Source: Chitinophagaceae bacterium (GTDB lineage Bacteria > Bacteroidota > Bacteroidia > Chitinophagales > Chitinophagaceae). From it: a stretch of DNA of 64,000 nt. The translations under genes and the position numbers were made by a program. Below the pieces are notes generated by a model, which was given only the letters and a program-made list of their open reading frames with translations, was not told the DNA's origin and made no database searches. The stretch covers positions 2,326,001 to 2,390,000 of the forward strand of contig CP065012.1 in NCBI GenBank assembly GCA_016699815.1, read 5' to 3'. Of the stretch, positions 35,890 to 45,608 are shown in pieces (within the stretch, counting starts at the first letter, position 1; each line of letters opens with the position of its first letter).

Positions 35890-36429
35890 ATGACTGCTTA
35901 TCAAATTACTTTTTATTGCATTGCTGCCATAATACTGGTAACGGGTTTTCTATCCGTTACTACCCGTAAAATTTTTCGCTCAGCAATATGGTTACTGCTT
36001 TCCTTAATAGGTGTTGCCGGTTTGTATTTTTGGATGGAAGTGGAATTTATTGCCGCTGTTCAAATTGCCGTATATGTTGGCGGTATTGTTGTACTCATCA
36101 TATTTGCTGTTTTTCTTACGCAGCAATCGGGTAATGAAATGGCCAAAGCGCCGCCTGCCCGCAACATTTTTGCAGTTTTATCTGCTTTGTTTGGAGTAGC
36201 CTTTAGTATCTATATCATCAGTAACATTAATTTTCCTGTTTCCACAAAAATATTTGACCCTTCGGTAAGTAAAATTGGCACAGCAATGTTGCATACCGGT
36301 AAAAACGGGTTTGTATTGCCCTTTGAAGTGGTGAGTATTTTACTGCTGGCTGCAATGGTAGGCTGTATTGTTATTGCTATGAAAAGCCCCGAACAAAAAA
36401 ATGCCGAAAAAATAATTAATAAAATTTAA
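35890..36429 (+). CDS. nuoJ: NADH-quinone oxidoreductase subunit J
   Basis: A 179-residue membrane subunit with five helices (for example IIFAVFLTQQSG, the mobile helix region VQIAVYVGGIVVLIIFAVFL and the C-terminal VSILLLAAMVGCIVIAMKSP). Position between nuoI and nuoK and length agree with the family. Its stop lies one base before the TTG of nuoK. Confidence 0.93.
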   Translation: MTAYQITFYCIAAIILVTGFLSVTTRKIFRSAIWLLLSLIGVAGLYFWMEVEFIAAVQIAVYVGGIVVLIIFAVFLTQQSGNEMAKAPPARNIFAVLSALFGVAFSIYIISNINFPVSTKIFDPSVSKIGTAMLHTGKNGFVLPFEVVSILLLAAMVGCIVIAMKSPEQKNAEKIINKI

Positions 36430-36430
36430 G

Positions 36431-36739
36431 TTGATACCGGTAGCACATATATTTGTTTTAAGCAGCCTGCTCTTTTTTATTGGCATGTATGGTTTTTTTA
36501 CCAGAAAAAACCTTATCTCTATGCTTATGTCTGTTGAGCTGATGCTCAATAGCGTAAATATAAATTTTATTGCCGCCAATAAATATTTATATCCCGATAA
36601 ACTCGACGGGGTATTTTTTACCATTTTTATTATTACCATAGCTGCTGCAGAAGCCGCTGTGGCCATTGCCATAATTATTAACCTTTACCGGTCTCATCAA
36701 TCTATTGATGTGGATGAAGCAGGTGAAATGAAATTTTAA
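36431..36739 (+). CDS. nuoK: NADH-quinone oxidoreductase subunit K
   Basis: A 102-residue subunit with three membrane helices. It has the conserved Glu positions in LISMLMSVELMLNSVNINF and TIAAAEAAVAIAIIINLY, needed for proton transfer. The start codon is TTG, giving MIPVAHIFVLSSLLFFIG, which matches the usual NuoK beginning; the next ATG would remove the first helix. The last base of its stop codon is the first base of the nuoL ATG. Confidence 0.95.
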   Translation: MIPVAHIFVLSSLLFFIGMYGFFTRKNLISMLMSVELMLNSVNINFIAANKYLYPDKLDGVFFTIFIITIAAAEAAVAIAIIINLYRSHQSIDVDEAGEMKF

Positions 36740-38667
36740 TGCATAACCAGCTTTATATATTATTCATTCCATTGTTGCCCTTTGCCGGCTTTGTGTTGTT
36801 AGGTTTGTTTGGAAAAAAATATTTCAATAAATCCTCTGGTGTTATTGCCAGCCTGCTTTTGCTGGCGTCTGCCGTTCTTTCCCTAATTGTAGCAGCGCAA
36901 TATTTTTTTTATTTTGGTAAAGCATTTGATGTTTACTATAAGTTAGTGGCGATGGATATTCACTGGCTCGGGTTCACCAATAACCTTTCTATAAATATCG
37001 GCATACTACTCGATCCTATTTCGGTGATTATGTTAATTGTGGTAACTTTTATTTCGCTGATGGTGCATCTTTTCAGCCTCAGTTATATGAAAGGAGAAGA
37101 GCGGTTTGCTACCTATTATGCTTATCTCGGCTTGTTTACTTTTTCAATGCTTGGCCTGGTAATGGCATCCAATTTATTTCAAATGTATATTTTTTGGGAG
37201 TTGGTGGGTATTTCATCTTATTTGTTAATTGGGTTTTATTTTCAAAAATCATCTGCTGTTGCGGCAGCAAAAAAAGCATTTATTGTTACCCGTTTTGCCG
37301 ATTTTGGTTTTCTTATCGGTATTTTAATGTTATCGTATTTTGGCAATAGCCTCGATTTTATTACGGTAATTCAAAACCTTTCTCATCCTCAGTCACCCGA
37401 TTTTGCAGCAGCAGCAGCGCCATTGTTCCTGGGTTGCTCTGGCTTAACCTGGGCATTAACGCTCATTTTTATGGGCGGGGCAGGCAAAAGCGCCATGTTT
37501 CCCCTTCATGTTTGGTTGCCTGATGCCATGGAAGGCCCAACGCCTGTTAGCGCTTTGATACATGCTGCAACAATGGTGGTGGCAGGTGTGTTTTTAGTGG
37601 CCCGGTTATTTCCTTTGTATGTTTTTAATGGCGCTTCATTGCAAATAGTTTTAATCGTTGGGTTGATGTCTTCTTTTATTGCAGCAATAATTGCCTGTAC
37701 ACAATCAGATATTAAACGCATTTTGGCCTACAGTACCATGAGCCAAATTGGATACATGATGCTGGCCCTTGCTGTAAGCGGGAGCAGTGGAGAAGCATCG
37801 CTTGGCTTTACTGCAGGCATGTTTCATTTATTTACTCATGCATTTTTTAAATCGTTATTGTTTTTATGTGCCGGTGTAATTATTCATGTTGTACACAGCA
37901 ATAATATGGAAGACATGGGCGGTCTGCGAAAAAATTTACCCCTTACCCACGCTGCATTTTTAATTGCCTGCCTTGCCATTTCAGGCATTCCGCCTTTTGC
38001 CGGGTTTTTCAGTAAAGAAGAAATTTTGCTTGCGGCATATCAAAAAAACAAACTGGTTTACCTTGTAGCACTCATTACCTCGGGCCTTACGGCTTTTTAT
38101 ATGTTCCGGCTATATTTTTCTGTTTTTTGGAACAAACCATCACAACAGTTGCAGCACCATACTTCAACAGGCGCTTCCATGAAAATTCCTTTGCTAATAC
38201 TGTCGGCATGTACTGTTGGTGCCGGTTTTATTTCATTTGGCAAATATGTTTCGGCAGATGGAAGGGCATTGGCACAGCATTTTGATTTAAGTTTTTCCAT
38301 ACTTCCTGTGGCCCTTGCGCTTACCGGTATTTTATTGGCTATGTGGATGTATCAATCGGCATCGGGTAAAGCCGAAGCTGTGGCAAATTCCATGAAAGGC
38401 ATTTATACCCTTGCAAAAAATAAATTTTATATAGATGAGTTGTACAACTTTATTACGCAACGCATCATTTTTAATAAACTGGGCAAAAATGCCGAAAGAA
38501 TGGATAGGAAGCTTGTGGATGGTGCAGTGAATGAGTTGGCCGCATCTACGGTAGATTTGTCAAAATCAATAAAAAATTTGCAAAGTGGAAAATTGCAGCA
38601 ATACCTCATGTTCTTTTTTGCGGGTATTGCCTTGTTACTTATAATGTTTATTTATTTATGGAAGTAA
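36739..38667 (+). CDS. nuoL: NADH-quinone oxidoreductase subunit L
   Basis: A 642-residue antiporter-like proton-pumping subunit at the far end of the membrane arm, with about 15-16 helices. Signatures are FWELVGISSYLLIGFYF, AGKSAMFPLHVWLPDAMEGP, SALIHAATMVVAGVFLV, IKRILAYSTMSQIGYMMLAL and FFKSLLFLCAGVIIH. The long lateral amphipathic helix and final helix are present at the C-terminus (LLIMFIYLWK). Confidence 0.97.
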   Translation: MHNQLYILFIPLLPFAGFVLLGLFGKKYFNKSSGVIASLLLLASAVLSLIVAAQYFFYFGKAFDVYYKLVAMDIHWLGFTNNLSINIGILLDPISVIMLIVVTFISLMVHLFSLSYMKGEERFATYYAYLGLFTFSMLGLVMASNLFQMYIFWELVGISSYLLIGFYFQKSSAVAAAKKAFIVTRFADFGFLIGILMLSYFGNSLDFITVIQNLSHPQSPDFAAAAAPLFLGCSGLTWALTLIFMGGAGKSAMFPLHVWLPDAMEGPTPVSALIHAATMVVAGVFLVARLFPLYVFNGASLQIVLIVGLMSSFIAAIIACTQSDIKRILAYSTMSQIGYMMLALAVSGSSGEASLGFTAGMFHLFTHAFFKSLLFLCAGVIIHVVHSNNMEDMGGLRKNLPLTHAAFLIACLAISGIPPFAGFFSKEEILLAAYQKNKLVYLVALITSGLTAFYMFRLYFSVFWNKPSQQLQHHTSTGASMKIPLLILSACTVGAGFISFGKYVSADGRALAQHFDLSFSILPVALALTGILLAMWMYQSASGKAEAVANSMKGIYTLAKNKFYIDELYNFITQRIIFNKLGKNAERMDRKLVDGAVNELAASTVDLSKSIKNLQSGKLQQYLMFFFAGIALLLIMFIYLWK

Positions 38668-38668
38668 T

Positions 38669-40183
38669 ATGAACCTGAGTTTGCTCATAATTGTGCCATT
38701 AATTTTGGCTGTTGCAGGGCTTTTGGTAAACAACCAAAAGCAGGTAAAACTTATTGCACTTGCTTCGGGCATAGCACAGCTGGTATTGGCTTGTTGCCTT
38801 GCATTTTTATTTATTGAACAAAGAAAAACAGATCGTACCACATTTTTATTTCAGCAGCAATATGAATGGTTCAGCAATTTAAACATAGGCTATTTTGTAG
38901 GTGTGGATGGCATTTCGGTAGCCATGATATTGCTAACGGCATTTATTGTACTGGCCGGTATTTTGATATCGTGGAATGTAAAGCGCATGAGCAAAGAATA
39001 CTTTTTTTTGATGCAGGTATTGGCCATTGGCGCTTATGGTTTTTTTATATCATTAGATTTATTTACGCTGTTTTTCTTTCTGGAGCTGGCGGTTGTGCCC
39101 AAGTTTATGCTTATTGGTATTTGGGGAAGCGGTAAAAAAGAATACAGCGCCATGAAGCTGGCTTTAATGCTTATGGCAGCATCTGCTCTGGTGTTTGTGG
39201 GTATTACCGGGTTGTATTATTTCAGCACTACACATGGGGTACATCATTTTAATTTACTTACGGTTGCCGATAATCCCTTGCCTTTGGATAAGCAAAAAGT
39301 ATTTTTCCCATTTGCCTTTATTGGCTTTGGGATTTTTACGGCTTTATTCCCTTTTCATACCTGGGTACCCGATGGCCACTCTTCTGCACCTACGGCTGCA
39401 AGTATGTTCCTGGCGGGCATTTCAATGAAGCTGGGCGGTTATGGGTGTTTACGGGTAGCCGTTTATTTAATGCCTGATGGGGCACAATTTTATTCCAATG
39501 CAATTATTGTACTTGCCTGTATTGCTGTTTTGTATGGCGCATTTGTTACCATGATGCAAACCGATCTCAAATATATCAATGCGTATTCATCCGTAAGCCA
39601 TTGCGGATTTGTATTGCTGGGTATTGGGATGCTTACCAAAACAGCGGTTAACGGTGCGGTATTGCAAATGATTAGCCATGGATTAATGACGGCCCTTTTC
39701 TTTGCCGTTATCGGTATGATTTATGAACGTACCCATACCAGGCAGGTTTCAAAAATGGGCGGCTTGCTAAAAATTATGCCTTTTATTTCTACCATTTTTG
39801 TTATTGTGGGGCTGTGCTCTCTTGGATTGCCCGGGCTTAGCGGCTTTGTTGCAGAGATGACGGTATTTGTAGGTAGTTGGCAAAGGGCAGGCTGGTATTA
39901 TCAATGGGCAACTATTTTAGCTGCGGCTAGTATTGTGGTTACTGCCGTGTATATCTTAAGGGCAACTGCAAAGGTTATTATGGGGCCAGTAAAAATAAAT
40001 AACAGTACTGGAGATGCAGCAATAACCGAACTCTACGGAAAGGCAAATCCTTATTGGAACGAAAGGGCTGCTGTGTACTTGCTGGCCGCTGGAATATTTA
40101 TTATGGGCATTGCTCCATTTGTTGTTACCGATATTATTTACCCGGCAACAGATTTTATTATGCAAAAATTATCATTTAAATAA
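38669..40183 (+). CDS. nuoM: NADH-quinone oxidoreductase subunit M
   Basis: A 504-residue antiporter-like subunit with about 14 helices. Signatures are YFFLMQVLAIGAYGFF with ELAVVPKFMLIGIWGS, ALFPFHTWVPDGHSSAPTAA, GISMKLGGYGCLRVAVYLMP, MMQTDLKYINAYSSVSHCGF and LCSLGLPGLSGFVAEMTVFV. One base separates it from the nuoL stop. Confidence 0.97.
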   Translation: MNLSLLIIVPLILAVAGLLVNNQKQVKLIALASGIAQLVLACCLAFLFIEQRKTDRTTFLFQQQYEWFSNLNIGYFVGVDGISVAMILLTAFIVLAGILISWNVKRMSKEYFFLMQVLAIGAYGFFISLDLFTLFFFLELAVVPKFMLIGIWGSGKKEYSAMKLALMLMAASALVFVGITGLYYFSTTHGVHHFNLLTVADNPLPLDKQKVFFPFAFIGFGIFTALFPFHTWVPDGHSSAPTAASMFLAGISMKLGGYGCLRVAVYLMPDGAQFYSNAIIVLACIAVLYGAFVTMMQTDLKYINAYSSVSHCGFVLLGIGMLTKTAVNGAVLQMISHGLMTALFFAVIGMIYERTHTRQVSKMGGLLKIMPFISTIFVIVGLCSLGLPGLSGFVAEMTVFVGSWQRAGWYYQWATILAAASIVVTAVYILRATAKVIMGPVKINNSTGDAAITELYGKANPYWNERAAVYLLAAGIFIMGIAPFVVTDIIYPATDFIMQKLSFK

Positions 40184-40197
40184 AATAAGCCATTAGG

Positions 40198-41610
40198 ATG
40201 CTTGAGTACTTACTTTTGATGAAACAGGAACTAATGCTTTCGGCACTCATCTTCCTGTTACTTATCATTTTCCTGGCTTCAAACAACCTGGTTGCCGAAA
40301 CCTTGATAAAATGGATTAATGTTTTACTGCTTGTAAATTTTCTACTGGGTTTTTGGGGAAACAGCAGCGGTAGTTTATTTGGCAATATGTACCACACCAA
40401 TGCCTTAATAGTTTTTCAAAAAAACCTGCTCAATTTTGCGCTGCTAATTATTTCTTTGTTGTCCTATGATTGGTTAAAAACCCACCGTCATTACCTGGAG
40501 TTTTATATTTTAATGCTGGCAGCATTGCTGGGCGCTTTTTATTTAATCAGCAGCAGGCATTTGCTCATGTTTTTTTTGGGGCTGGAACTTGCAGGCATAC
40601 CGGTTGCCTTGCTGGCCAATTTTGATTTGGGCAAAAAGCGTTCTTCAGAAGCAGCGCTAAAATATATTATGAGCTCGGCATTTGCATCGGCCATGTTTTT
40701 ATTTGGCGGCGGTTTCATTTATGCCTTAACGGGTACGTTGGATTTTTTTGAACTGCATCAACTGGCTTCCGGCAGCCCGGCATTTTTATTTGCTTTTATT
40801 TTTGTGCTTGCCGGTATTGGGTTTAAAATATCTGCTGTGCCCTTTCATTTATGGACAGCTGATGTTTACGAGGGTGCACCGGTGGCGGCCACTTCTTATC
40901 TTTCGGTAATTTCCAAAGGCAGTGTTATGTTTATATTGGCTTACCTGTTGTTTTATGTTTTTAATAATATCATAGGTACCTGGCGTGCAGTAATTATTTT
41001 AATTGCTTTGTTTTCAATAACACTGGGCAACCTTTTTGCCCTTAGGCAACAAAATATAAAGCGCTTTATGGCTTTTTCATCTATTACTCAAATGGGTTTT
41101 GTACTCATTGCATTGGCAGCAGCTAAATTAATGAGTACATCTGCGCTCATTTATTTTATTATGATCTATATTTTCAGCAACCTTGCCGCTTTTGGTATCA
41201 TTGCTGTTGTATATAATCAAACCGGTAGCGAAGCAGTTAACGATTTTAAAGGTTTCTATAAAAAAAACCCTGCACTGGCCTGGGTATTTGCATTGGCTTT
41301 ATTTTCCCTTGCCGGCATTCCGCCTATGGCAGGTTTTTTTGGAAAATTCTTTTTGGTACTGGCTGTTGCCGGAAGCGTAAATTATGTGATACTCACCCTT
41401 GTTGCGTTAAATATTGTGCTCTCTGTATATTACTACCTGCGCATAGTAAAGCTGATGTTTATGGACGCAGAAGAAAAAGATAGGGAAATAATTTTCGTAA
41501 GCCCTTTGCCAAAAATTGCTTTGTGGGTTTGTACTGCCGGAACAATTGTAACCGGCGTTATGAGTGGCGCTTATGAATACATTGCCACATTAGTAAAATC
41601 TGTTTGGTAA
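40198..41610 (+). CDS. nuoN: NADH-quinone oxidoreductase subunit N
   Basis: A 470-residue antiporter-like subunit. It shows LFFLGLELAGIPVALLANFD-type quinone-arm helices, KYIMSSAFASAMFLFGGGFI, SAVPFHLWTADVYEGAPVAA, NIKRFMAFSSITQMGFVLIA and FSLAGIPPMAGFFGKFFLVL. It is the last recognised complex I gene; the hypothetical gene 15 bases downstream is probably on the same transcript. Confidence 0.96.
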   Translation: MLEYLLLMKQELMLSALIFLLLIIFLASNNLVAETLIKWINVLLLVNFLLGFWGNSSGSLFGNMYHTNALIVFQKNLLNFALLIISLLSYDWLKTHRHYLEFYILMLAALLGAFYLISSRHLLMFFLGLELAGIPVALLANFDLGKKRSSEAALKYIMSSAFASAMFLFGGGFIYALTGTLDFFELHQLASGSPAFLFAFIFVLAGIGFKISAVPFHLWTADVYEGAPVAATSYLSVISKGSVMFILAYLLFYVFNNIIGTWRAVIILIALFSITLGNLFALRQQNIKRFMAFSSITQMGFVLIALAAAKLMSTSALIYFIMIYIFSNLAAFGIIAVVYNQTGSEAVNDFKGFYKKNPALAWVFALALFSLAGIPPMAGFFGKFFLVLAVAGSVNYVILTLVALNIVLSVYYYLRIVKLMFMDAEEKDREIIFVSPLPKIALWVCTAGTIVTGVMSGAYEYIATLVKSVW

Positions 41611-41625
41611 TTTTTAATTTAAAAC

Positions 41626-42039
41626 ATGGCCATAAATAAAAATCATGAGTTTGATGATCTGGACGGAATAAAATGTTCTGTGGTGGAGAAAAATATTAAC
41701 AGGCCACGAGCTGAATTTTTGAAAAACCTGCTGCAGAAAAATGGTTTTACTGTGGTTATTATTCCTTCTCCGCCAGCAAAGGTTGCCGTAGCAAAACCCG
41801 CTGCAGAAGGTGAGGGCGGTGTACAATCCACAGAACAGGTGCCAACGGCCATACCCACTTTTACCCTGGGCGTTACGGATTTAACCTTTAACCCAACAAA
41901 TGCTATTTTTGGACGTTTATTAAAAACAAATACTGGCCATATTGTAACACAGGCTTTTTGGAACCAGCAGGAAACAGTAAGCCACGACGAAGAACCTTAT
42001 TATGTACATACGAAATTGAAAAAGGAGAACGAAAATTAA
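41626..42039 (+). CDS. Conserved hypothetical protein
   Basis: A 137-residue soluble protein with no signal peptide or membrane helix. The N-terminal half (GIKCSVVEKNINRPRAEFLKN to VVIIP) looks like a small alpha/beta unit. A linker rich in Pro, Ala and Glu (about residues 52-72) follows, and then a second beta-containing part (FTLGVTDLTFNPTNAIFGRL). I do not recognise a named family. It begins 15 bases after nuoN and ends 75 bases before dxs, whose own -7 box lies between, so it probably belongs to the nuo transcript. Confidence 0.75.
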   Translation: MAINKNHEFDDLDGIKCSVVEKNINRPRAEFLKNLLQKNGFTVVIIPSPPAKVAVAKPAAEGEGGVQSTEQVPTAIPTFTLGVTDLTFNPTNAIFGRLLKTNTGHIVTQAFWNQQETVSHDEEPYYVHTKLKKENEN

Positions 42040-42084
42040 GAAATTAATATATAGCGTAATTCCGGCATACCATTTCAAAAATTG

Positions 42085-42092
42085 TATCTTTG
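42085..42092 (+). promoter_or_regulatory. Candidate -7 element of dxs
   Basis: TATCTTTG matches TAnnTTTG, 22 bases before the dxs ATG. No TTG at the expected -33 distance was found. Confidence 0.45.
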
Positions 42093-42114
42093 CCTATTAA
42101 TTTTTTAACCCAAA

Positions 42115-44034
42115 ATGGATATTAAACCCGGTTCACTTTTAGCTCAGGTTAATGCTCCTGCAGATTTAAAAAAATTGCATAAAGACCAGTTGCCGCAACT
42201 TACTGATGAATTGCGCCAATATATTATTGATGTGGTGAGTGTTTACGGCGGCCATTTTGGCGCAAGCCTTGGCGTGGTAGAGCTTTCTGTTGCCCTGCAT
42301 TTTGTTTTTAATACACCTTACGATCAATTGGTTTGGGATGTTGGTCACCAGGCTTATGGTCATAAAATACTTACGGGAAGACGGGATAATTTTGCAAGCA
42401 ATAGAAAATATAAAGGCTTAAGCGGTTTCCCCAAAAGAAGCGAAAGCGAATACGATACCTTTGGTGTTGGCCATTCCTCTACATCTATTTCCGCTGCCTT
42501 GGGCATGGCTATGGCCAGCCATTACAAAGGCGAAAAAGACCGACAGCATATAGCCGTAATTGGTGATGGCGCCATGACGGCCGGCCTTGCATTTGAAGCC
42601 ATGAACCATGCCGGTATCGAAAACAGTAACCTGCTCATTATCCTCAACGATAATTGTATGAGCATTGACCCCAATGTAGGTGCACTAAAAGAATATTTAA
42701 CCGATATTACCACTTCGCATACTTACAACGAACTAAGAGATAATGTATGGAAGGCATTGGGAAAATTGCCCGTAGGAAAATCTTTTTCCCGTGATGTAGC
42801 CGCAAAACTTGAAGCCAGCCTCAAAGGTTTTGTGAGCAAGAGCAGCAACCTTTTTGAAGCATTAAAACTTCGCTACTTTGGTCCTATAGACGGCCATAAT
42901 GTAAACAAGCTGGTAGAAACACTCAGCGACCTTAAAAAAATTCCAGGGCCCAAAATTTTACATATTAAAACCGTAAAAGGAAAAGGGTATGATTTAGCTG
43001 AAAAAGACCAAACAAAATGGCATGCACCGGGCTTGTTTGATAAAATTACCGGCGAAATAAAAAAGAAAACTTTTGATGTGCCGCAACCTCCAAAATACCA
43101 GGATGTATTTGGGCATACCATTATTGAGCTGGCCGAAAAAAATATTAATATTTTGGGAATTACCCCGGCAATGCCCAGCGGTTCTTCATTAAAATTTATG
43201 ATGGAAAAAATGCCGCACAGGGCTTTTGATGTGGGCATTTGCGAGCAACATGCCGTAACACTTAGCGCTGGGCTGGCAACACAAGGCATGAGGGTGTATT
43301 GCAATATCTATTCTTCTTTTATGCAACGGGCCTACGATATGGTAATACATGATGTGGCCATTCAAAAATTGCCGGTTATCTTTTGCTTAGACCGTGCCGG
43401 CCTGGTAGGCGAAGATGGGCCAACGCACCATGGTTGTTACGATATTGCGTATATGCGTTGCATTCCCAATATGGTGGTAAGCGCTCCAATGAACGAAAAA
43501 GAATTGCGTAATTTAATGTACACGGCCCAATTGGAATCTACCAAATTGCCCTTTGTAATCCGCTATCCAAGGGGAGAAGGCGTGATGACAGATTGGAAAA
43601 CACCCTTTGAAGAAATAAAGATTGGTAAAGGTAGAAAAGTAAAAGATGGTGAAGAAGTTGCCGTGCTTAGCTTTGGCCACCCTGGTAATTTTGCAGCATC
43701 AGCAATAAGGGATGTAAAGGCAGATGGTTTAAACCCTGCTCATTTCGATATGCGATTTGCCAAACCTTTGGATGAAGAAATGTTGCACGAAGTTTTTAGT
43801 AAGTACAATAAAATAATTACCATCGAAGATGGAACTGTAGTAGGCGGTTTTGGCTCGGCAATATTGGAATTTATGAACCAACAAGGCTATAAGGCCGATG
43901 TAAAAATTATGGGCATTCCTGATCGTTTGGTAGAACACGGTACGCCCAAAGAACTCTACAACGAAATTGGTATTGATGCCAATGCCATTGCAAAAACCCT
44001 GCGGCAAATCTGTGGGCTGCAAATAAAAGTGTAA
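42115..44034 (+). CDS. dxs: 1-deoxy-D-xylulose-5-phosphate synthase
   Basis: A 639-residue thiamine-diphosphate enzyme that condenses pyruvate and glyceraldehyde 3-phosphate, the first step of the MEP isoprenoid pathway. The ThDP/Mg motif is GDGAMTAGLAFEAMNHAG ending in NDNCMSIDPNVG. The transketolase-like middle and C-terminal domains show FDVGICEQHAVTLSAGLATQ, LDRAGLVGEDGPTHHG and IPDRLVEHGTPKELYNEIGI. The third ThDP-site region and length are normal. Confidence 0.97.
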   Translation: MDIKPGSLLAQVNAPADLKKLHKDQLPQLTDELRQYIIDVVSVYGGHFGASLGVVELSVALHFVFNTPYDQLVWDVGHQAYGHKILTGRRDNFASNRKYKGLSGFPKRSESEYDTFGVGHSSTSISAALGMAMASHYKGEKDRQHIAVIGDGAMTAGLAFEAMNHAGIENSNLLIILNDNCMSIDPNVGALKEYLTDITTSHTYNELRDNVWKALGKLPVGKSFSRDVAAKLEASLKGFVSKSSNLFEALKLRYFGPIDGHNVNKLVETLSDLKKIPGPKILHIKTVKGKGYDLAEKDQTKWHAPGLFDKITGEIKKKTFDVPQPPKYQDVFGHTIIELAEKNINILGITPAMPSGSSLKFMMEKMPHRAFDVGICEQHAVTLSAGLATQGMRVYCNIYSSFMQRAYDMVIHDVAIQKLPVIFCLDRAGLVGEDGPTHHGCYDIAYMRCIPNMVVSAPMNEKELRNLMYTAQLESTKLPFVIRYPRGEGVMTDWKTPFEEIKIGKGRKVKDGEEVAVLSFGHPGNFAASAIRDVKADGLNPAHFDMRFAKPLDEEMLHEVFSKYNKIITIEDGTVVGGFGSAILEFMNQQGYKADVKIMGIPDRLVEHGTPKELYNEIGIDANAIAKTLRQICGLQIKV

Positions 44035-44050
44035 GATGAATTGAATAAAT

Positions 44051-44075
44051 AAAGGGTTGAAATTTTCAACCCTTT
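44051..44075. terminator. Bidirectional terminator between dxs and the OmpA-like gene
   Basis: A perfect 10-bp stem (44051-44060 with 44066-44075) and a 5-base loop, with A/T-rich sequence on both sides, between convergent genes. Confidence 0.8.
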
Positions 44076-44085
44076 ATAAAAAAAT

Positions 44086-44952
44086 TTATTTCCCTTTTCC
44101 TCCTTCTGGCGCCTTATCAATCAACTCCATAAACTGGTCGAGTTTTGGCGTTATTATCAATTGCGTTCTCCTGTTTCTTGTTTTCCCTTCTGGCGTACTG
44201 TTGCTTACTATGGGATTAAATTCACCACGGCCACCGGCAGTCATGCGCTTGGGATCTACACCAAATTGCACTTGTAGTGCCTGTACAACCGATGATGCTC
44301 TAAGGGCGCTTAAATCCCAGTTGTTGCGTATGTTGGGGCGGTTAATAGGCACATCATCCGTATTGCCTTCCACCAACACTTCAAAATCCTTATAGTCCTG
44401 CAAAATTTTTGCAATTTTTGCCAGTGAAGCATTTGCTTTTTCCGAAATTTCGTAACTGCCCGATTTGTAAAGCATATTATCTGCTAAAGAAATATAAACT
44501 ACTCCTTTCAGCACCTGTACATCCACATCTTTTAATTCATCCCTGCTCAAAGATCGGGTAAGATTGCTGGTGAGTACAAGGTTTAAAGAATCATTGGTGT
44601 TTTTTACATTTACCAAATGCTTGATATATGCATTTGCAGAATTTATCTCATCTACCAGTTTGGAAATATTTACATTTCCCTGGGTAGATGAGGCAAGGCA
44701 TTTGTCCAATGCCGATTGTAAAGCGGCCACATTATTGCGCTCCGATTGTATCAATTCATTTAAAGAAGCAATACGGGTTTGGGCGCTGGCCAAATCAGAT
44801 TTGCATTGCTGTGCATCCATCTGGCTTGCCGCAAAATCTTTTTGCAACAGCGCATAACTTGCCTGTAAAGATTTATGTTGTTTTGTACTTACACATCCGG
44901 CAACGGTTAATAGTGCAAAGGCAGTTATTAAAAAAAATAAATTTGATTTCAT
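44086..44952 (-). CDS. OmpA-family lipoprotein
   Basis: A 288-residue lipoprotein (AFALLTVAGC, Cys20). After the signal there is a coiled-coil-like region of roughly 100 residues with many Gln, Ser, Leu and Lys (about residues 25-110). A C-terminal OmpA/MotB peptidoglycan-binding domain follows (about 155-275: DFEVLVEGNTDDVPI, NWDLSALRASSVVQAL, GRGEFNPIVSNSTPEGKTRN, RRTQLIITP). It should anchor an envelope layer to peptidoglycan. A TAACTTTG box on the minus strand (44987-44994) lies 35 bases before its ATG. Confidence 0.9.
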   Translation of the reverse strand: MKSNLFFLITAFALLTVAGCVSTKQHKSLQASYALLQKDFAASQMDAQQCKSDLASAQTRIASLNELIQSERNNVAALQSALDKCLASSTQGNVNISKLVDEINSANAYIKHLVNVKNTNDSLNLVLTSNLTRSLSRDELKDVDVQVLKGVVYISLADNMLYKSGSYEISEKANASLAKIAKILQDYKDFEVLVEGNTDDVPINRPNIRNNWDLSALRASSVVQALQVQFGVDPKRMTAGGRGEFNPIVSNSTPEGKTRNRRTQLIITPKLDQFMELIDKAPEGGKGK

Positions 44953-45052
44953 TAGAGATATTTAAATTTATAATATAGTAACCTTGCAAAGTTAACGCTT
45001 AAAAAAGCTAAATTTCTTAAGCGTATGTTATAATCACCAATTAAAAAATATA

Positions 45053-45586
45053 ATGAAAACAATTTCTTCGGAGTATTTCATCAGGCACCAATATTTTACG
45101 GCACGTAAAGATGCTTATATTACAGAAAATGGCAAAAGGGTAGATCCCTATTTTGTAGTGGAACTGCCGCAGAGCGCTTGTGCTATGTGTATAACGGATA
45201 ACAATGAAGTGTTATTTGCAGAGCAATACCGGCATGCAATAAATAAAAAAATTTTAGAATTACCCGGAGGCTTTATTGAAAAAGCTGAAACGCCGGAAGC
45301 AGGCATTGCCCGGGAATTGCAGGAAGAAACCGGTTATACATTTAAGGAAATAATTTTATTGGGAACCACAGCTGCCAATCCTGGCTTATTGAATAATTAC
45401 ACCTATATGTTCCTGGCAACCGGCGGTGTAAAAACCTCGGCACAATTATTAGACGATAATGAAGAAATAAATATTATTGCAGAGCCTTTAGGCAAAGCCC
45501 GGCAAATGCTGGCAGAAAATAAAATTGTACAAAGTATGCATGCACTTTGTATGTTTTATGCATTTAAGTTTTTAGATAAAAATTAA
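45053..45586 (+). CDS. Nudix hydrolase
   Basis: A 177-residue Nudix-fold pyrophosphohydrolase. The Nudix box is complete: G-x5-E-x7-R-E-x2-E-E-x-G-Y as GGFIEKAETPEAGIARELQE then ETGY. Its placement and the upstream AMCITDNNEVLFAEQYRHAI resemble the ADP-ribose / GDP-mannose pyrophosphatase subfamily (NudF/NudK-like), but substrate assignment is tentative. It is divergent from the OmpA-like gene and converges on folC. Confidence 0.9.
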   Translation: MKTISSEYFIRHQYFTARKDAYITENGKRVDPYFVVELPQSACAMCITDNNEVLFAEQYRHAINKKILELPGGFIEKAETPEAGIARELQEETGYTFKEIILLGTTAANPGLLNNYTYMFLATGGVKTSAQLLDDNEEINIIAEPLGKARQMLAENKIVQSMHALCMFYAFKFLDKN

Positions 45587-45608
45587 CCAGGAATTTTAAA
45601 AAAATTGC

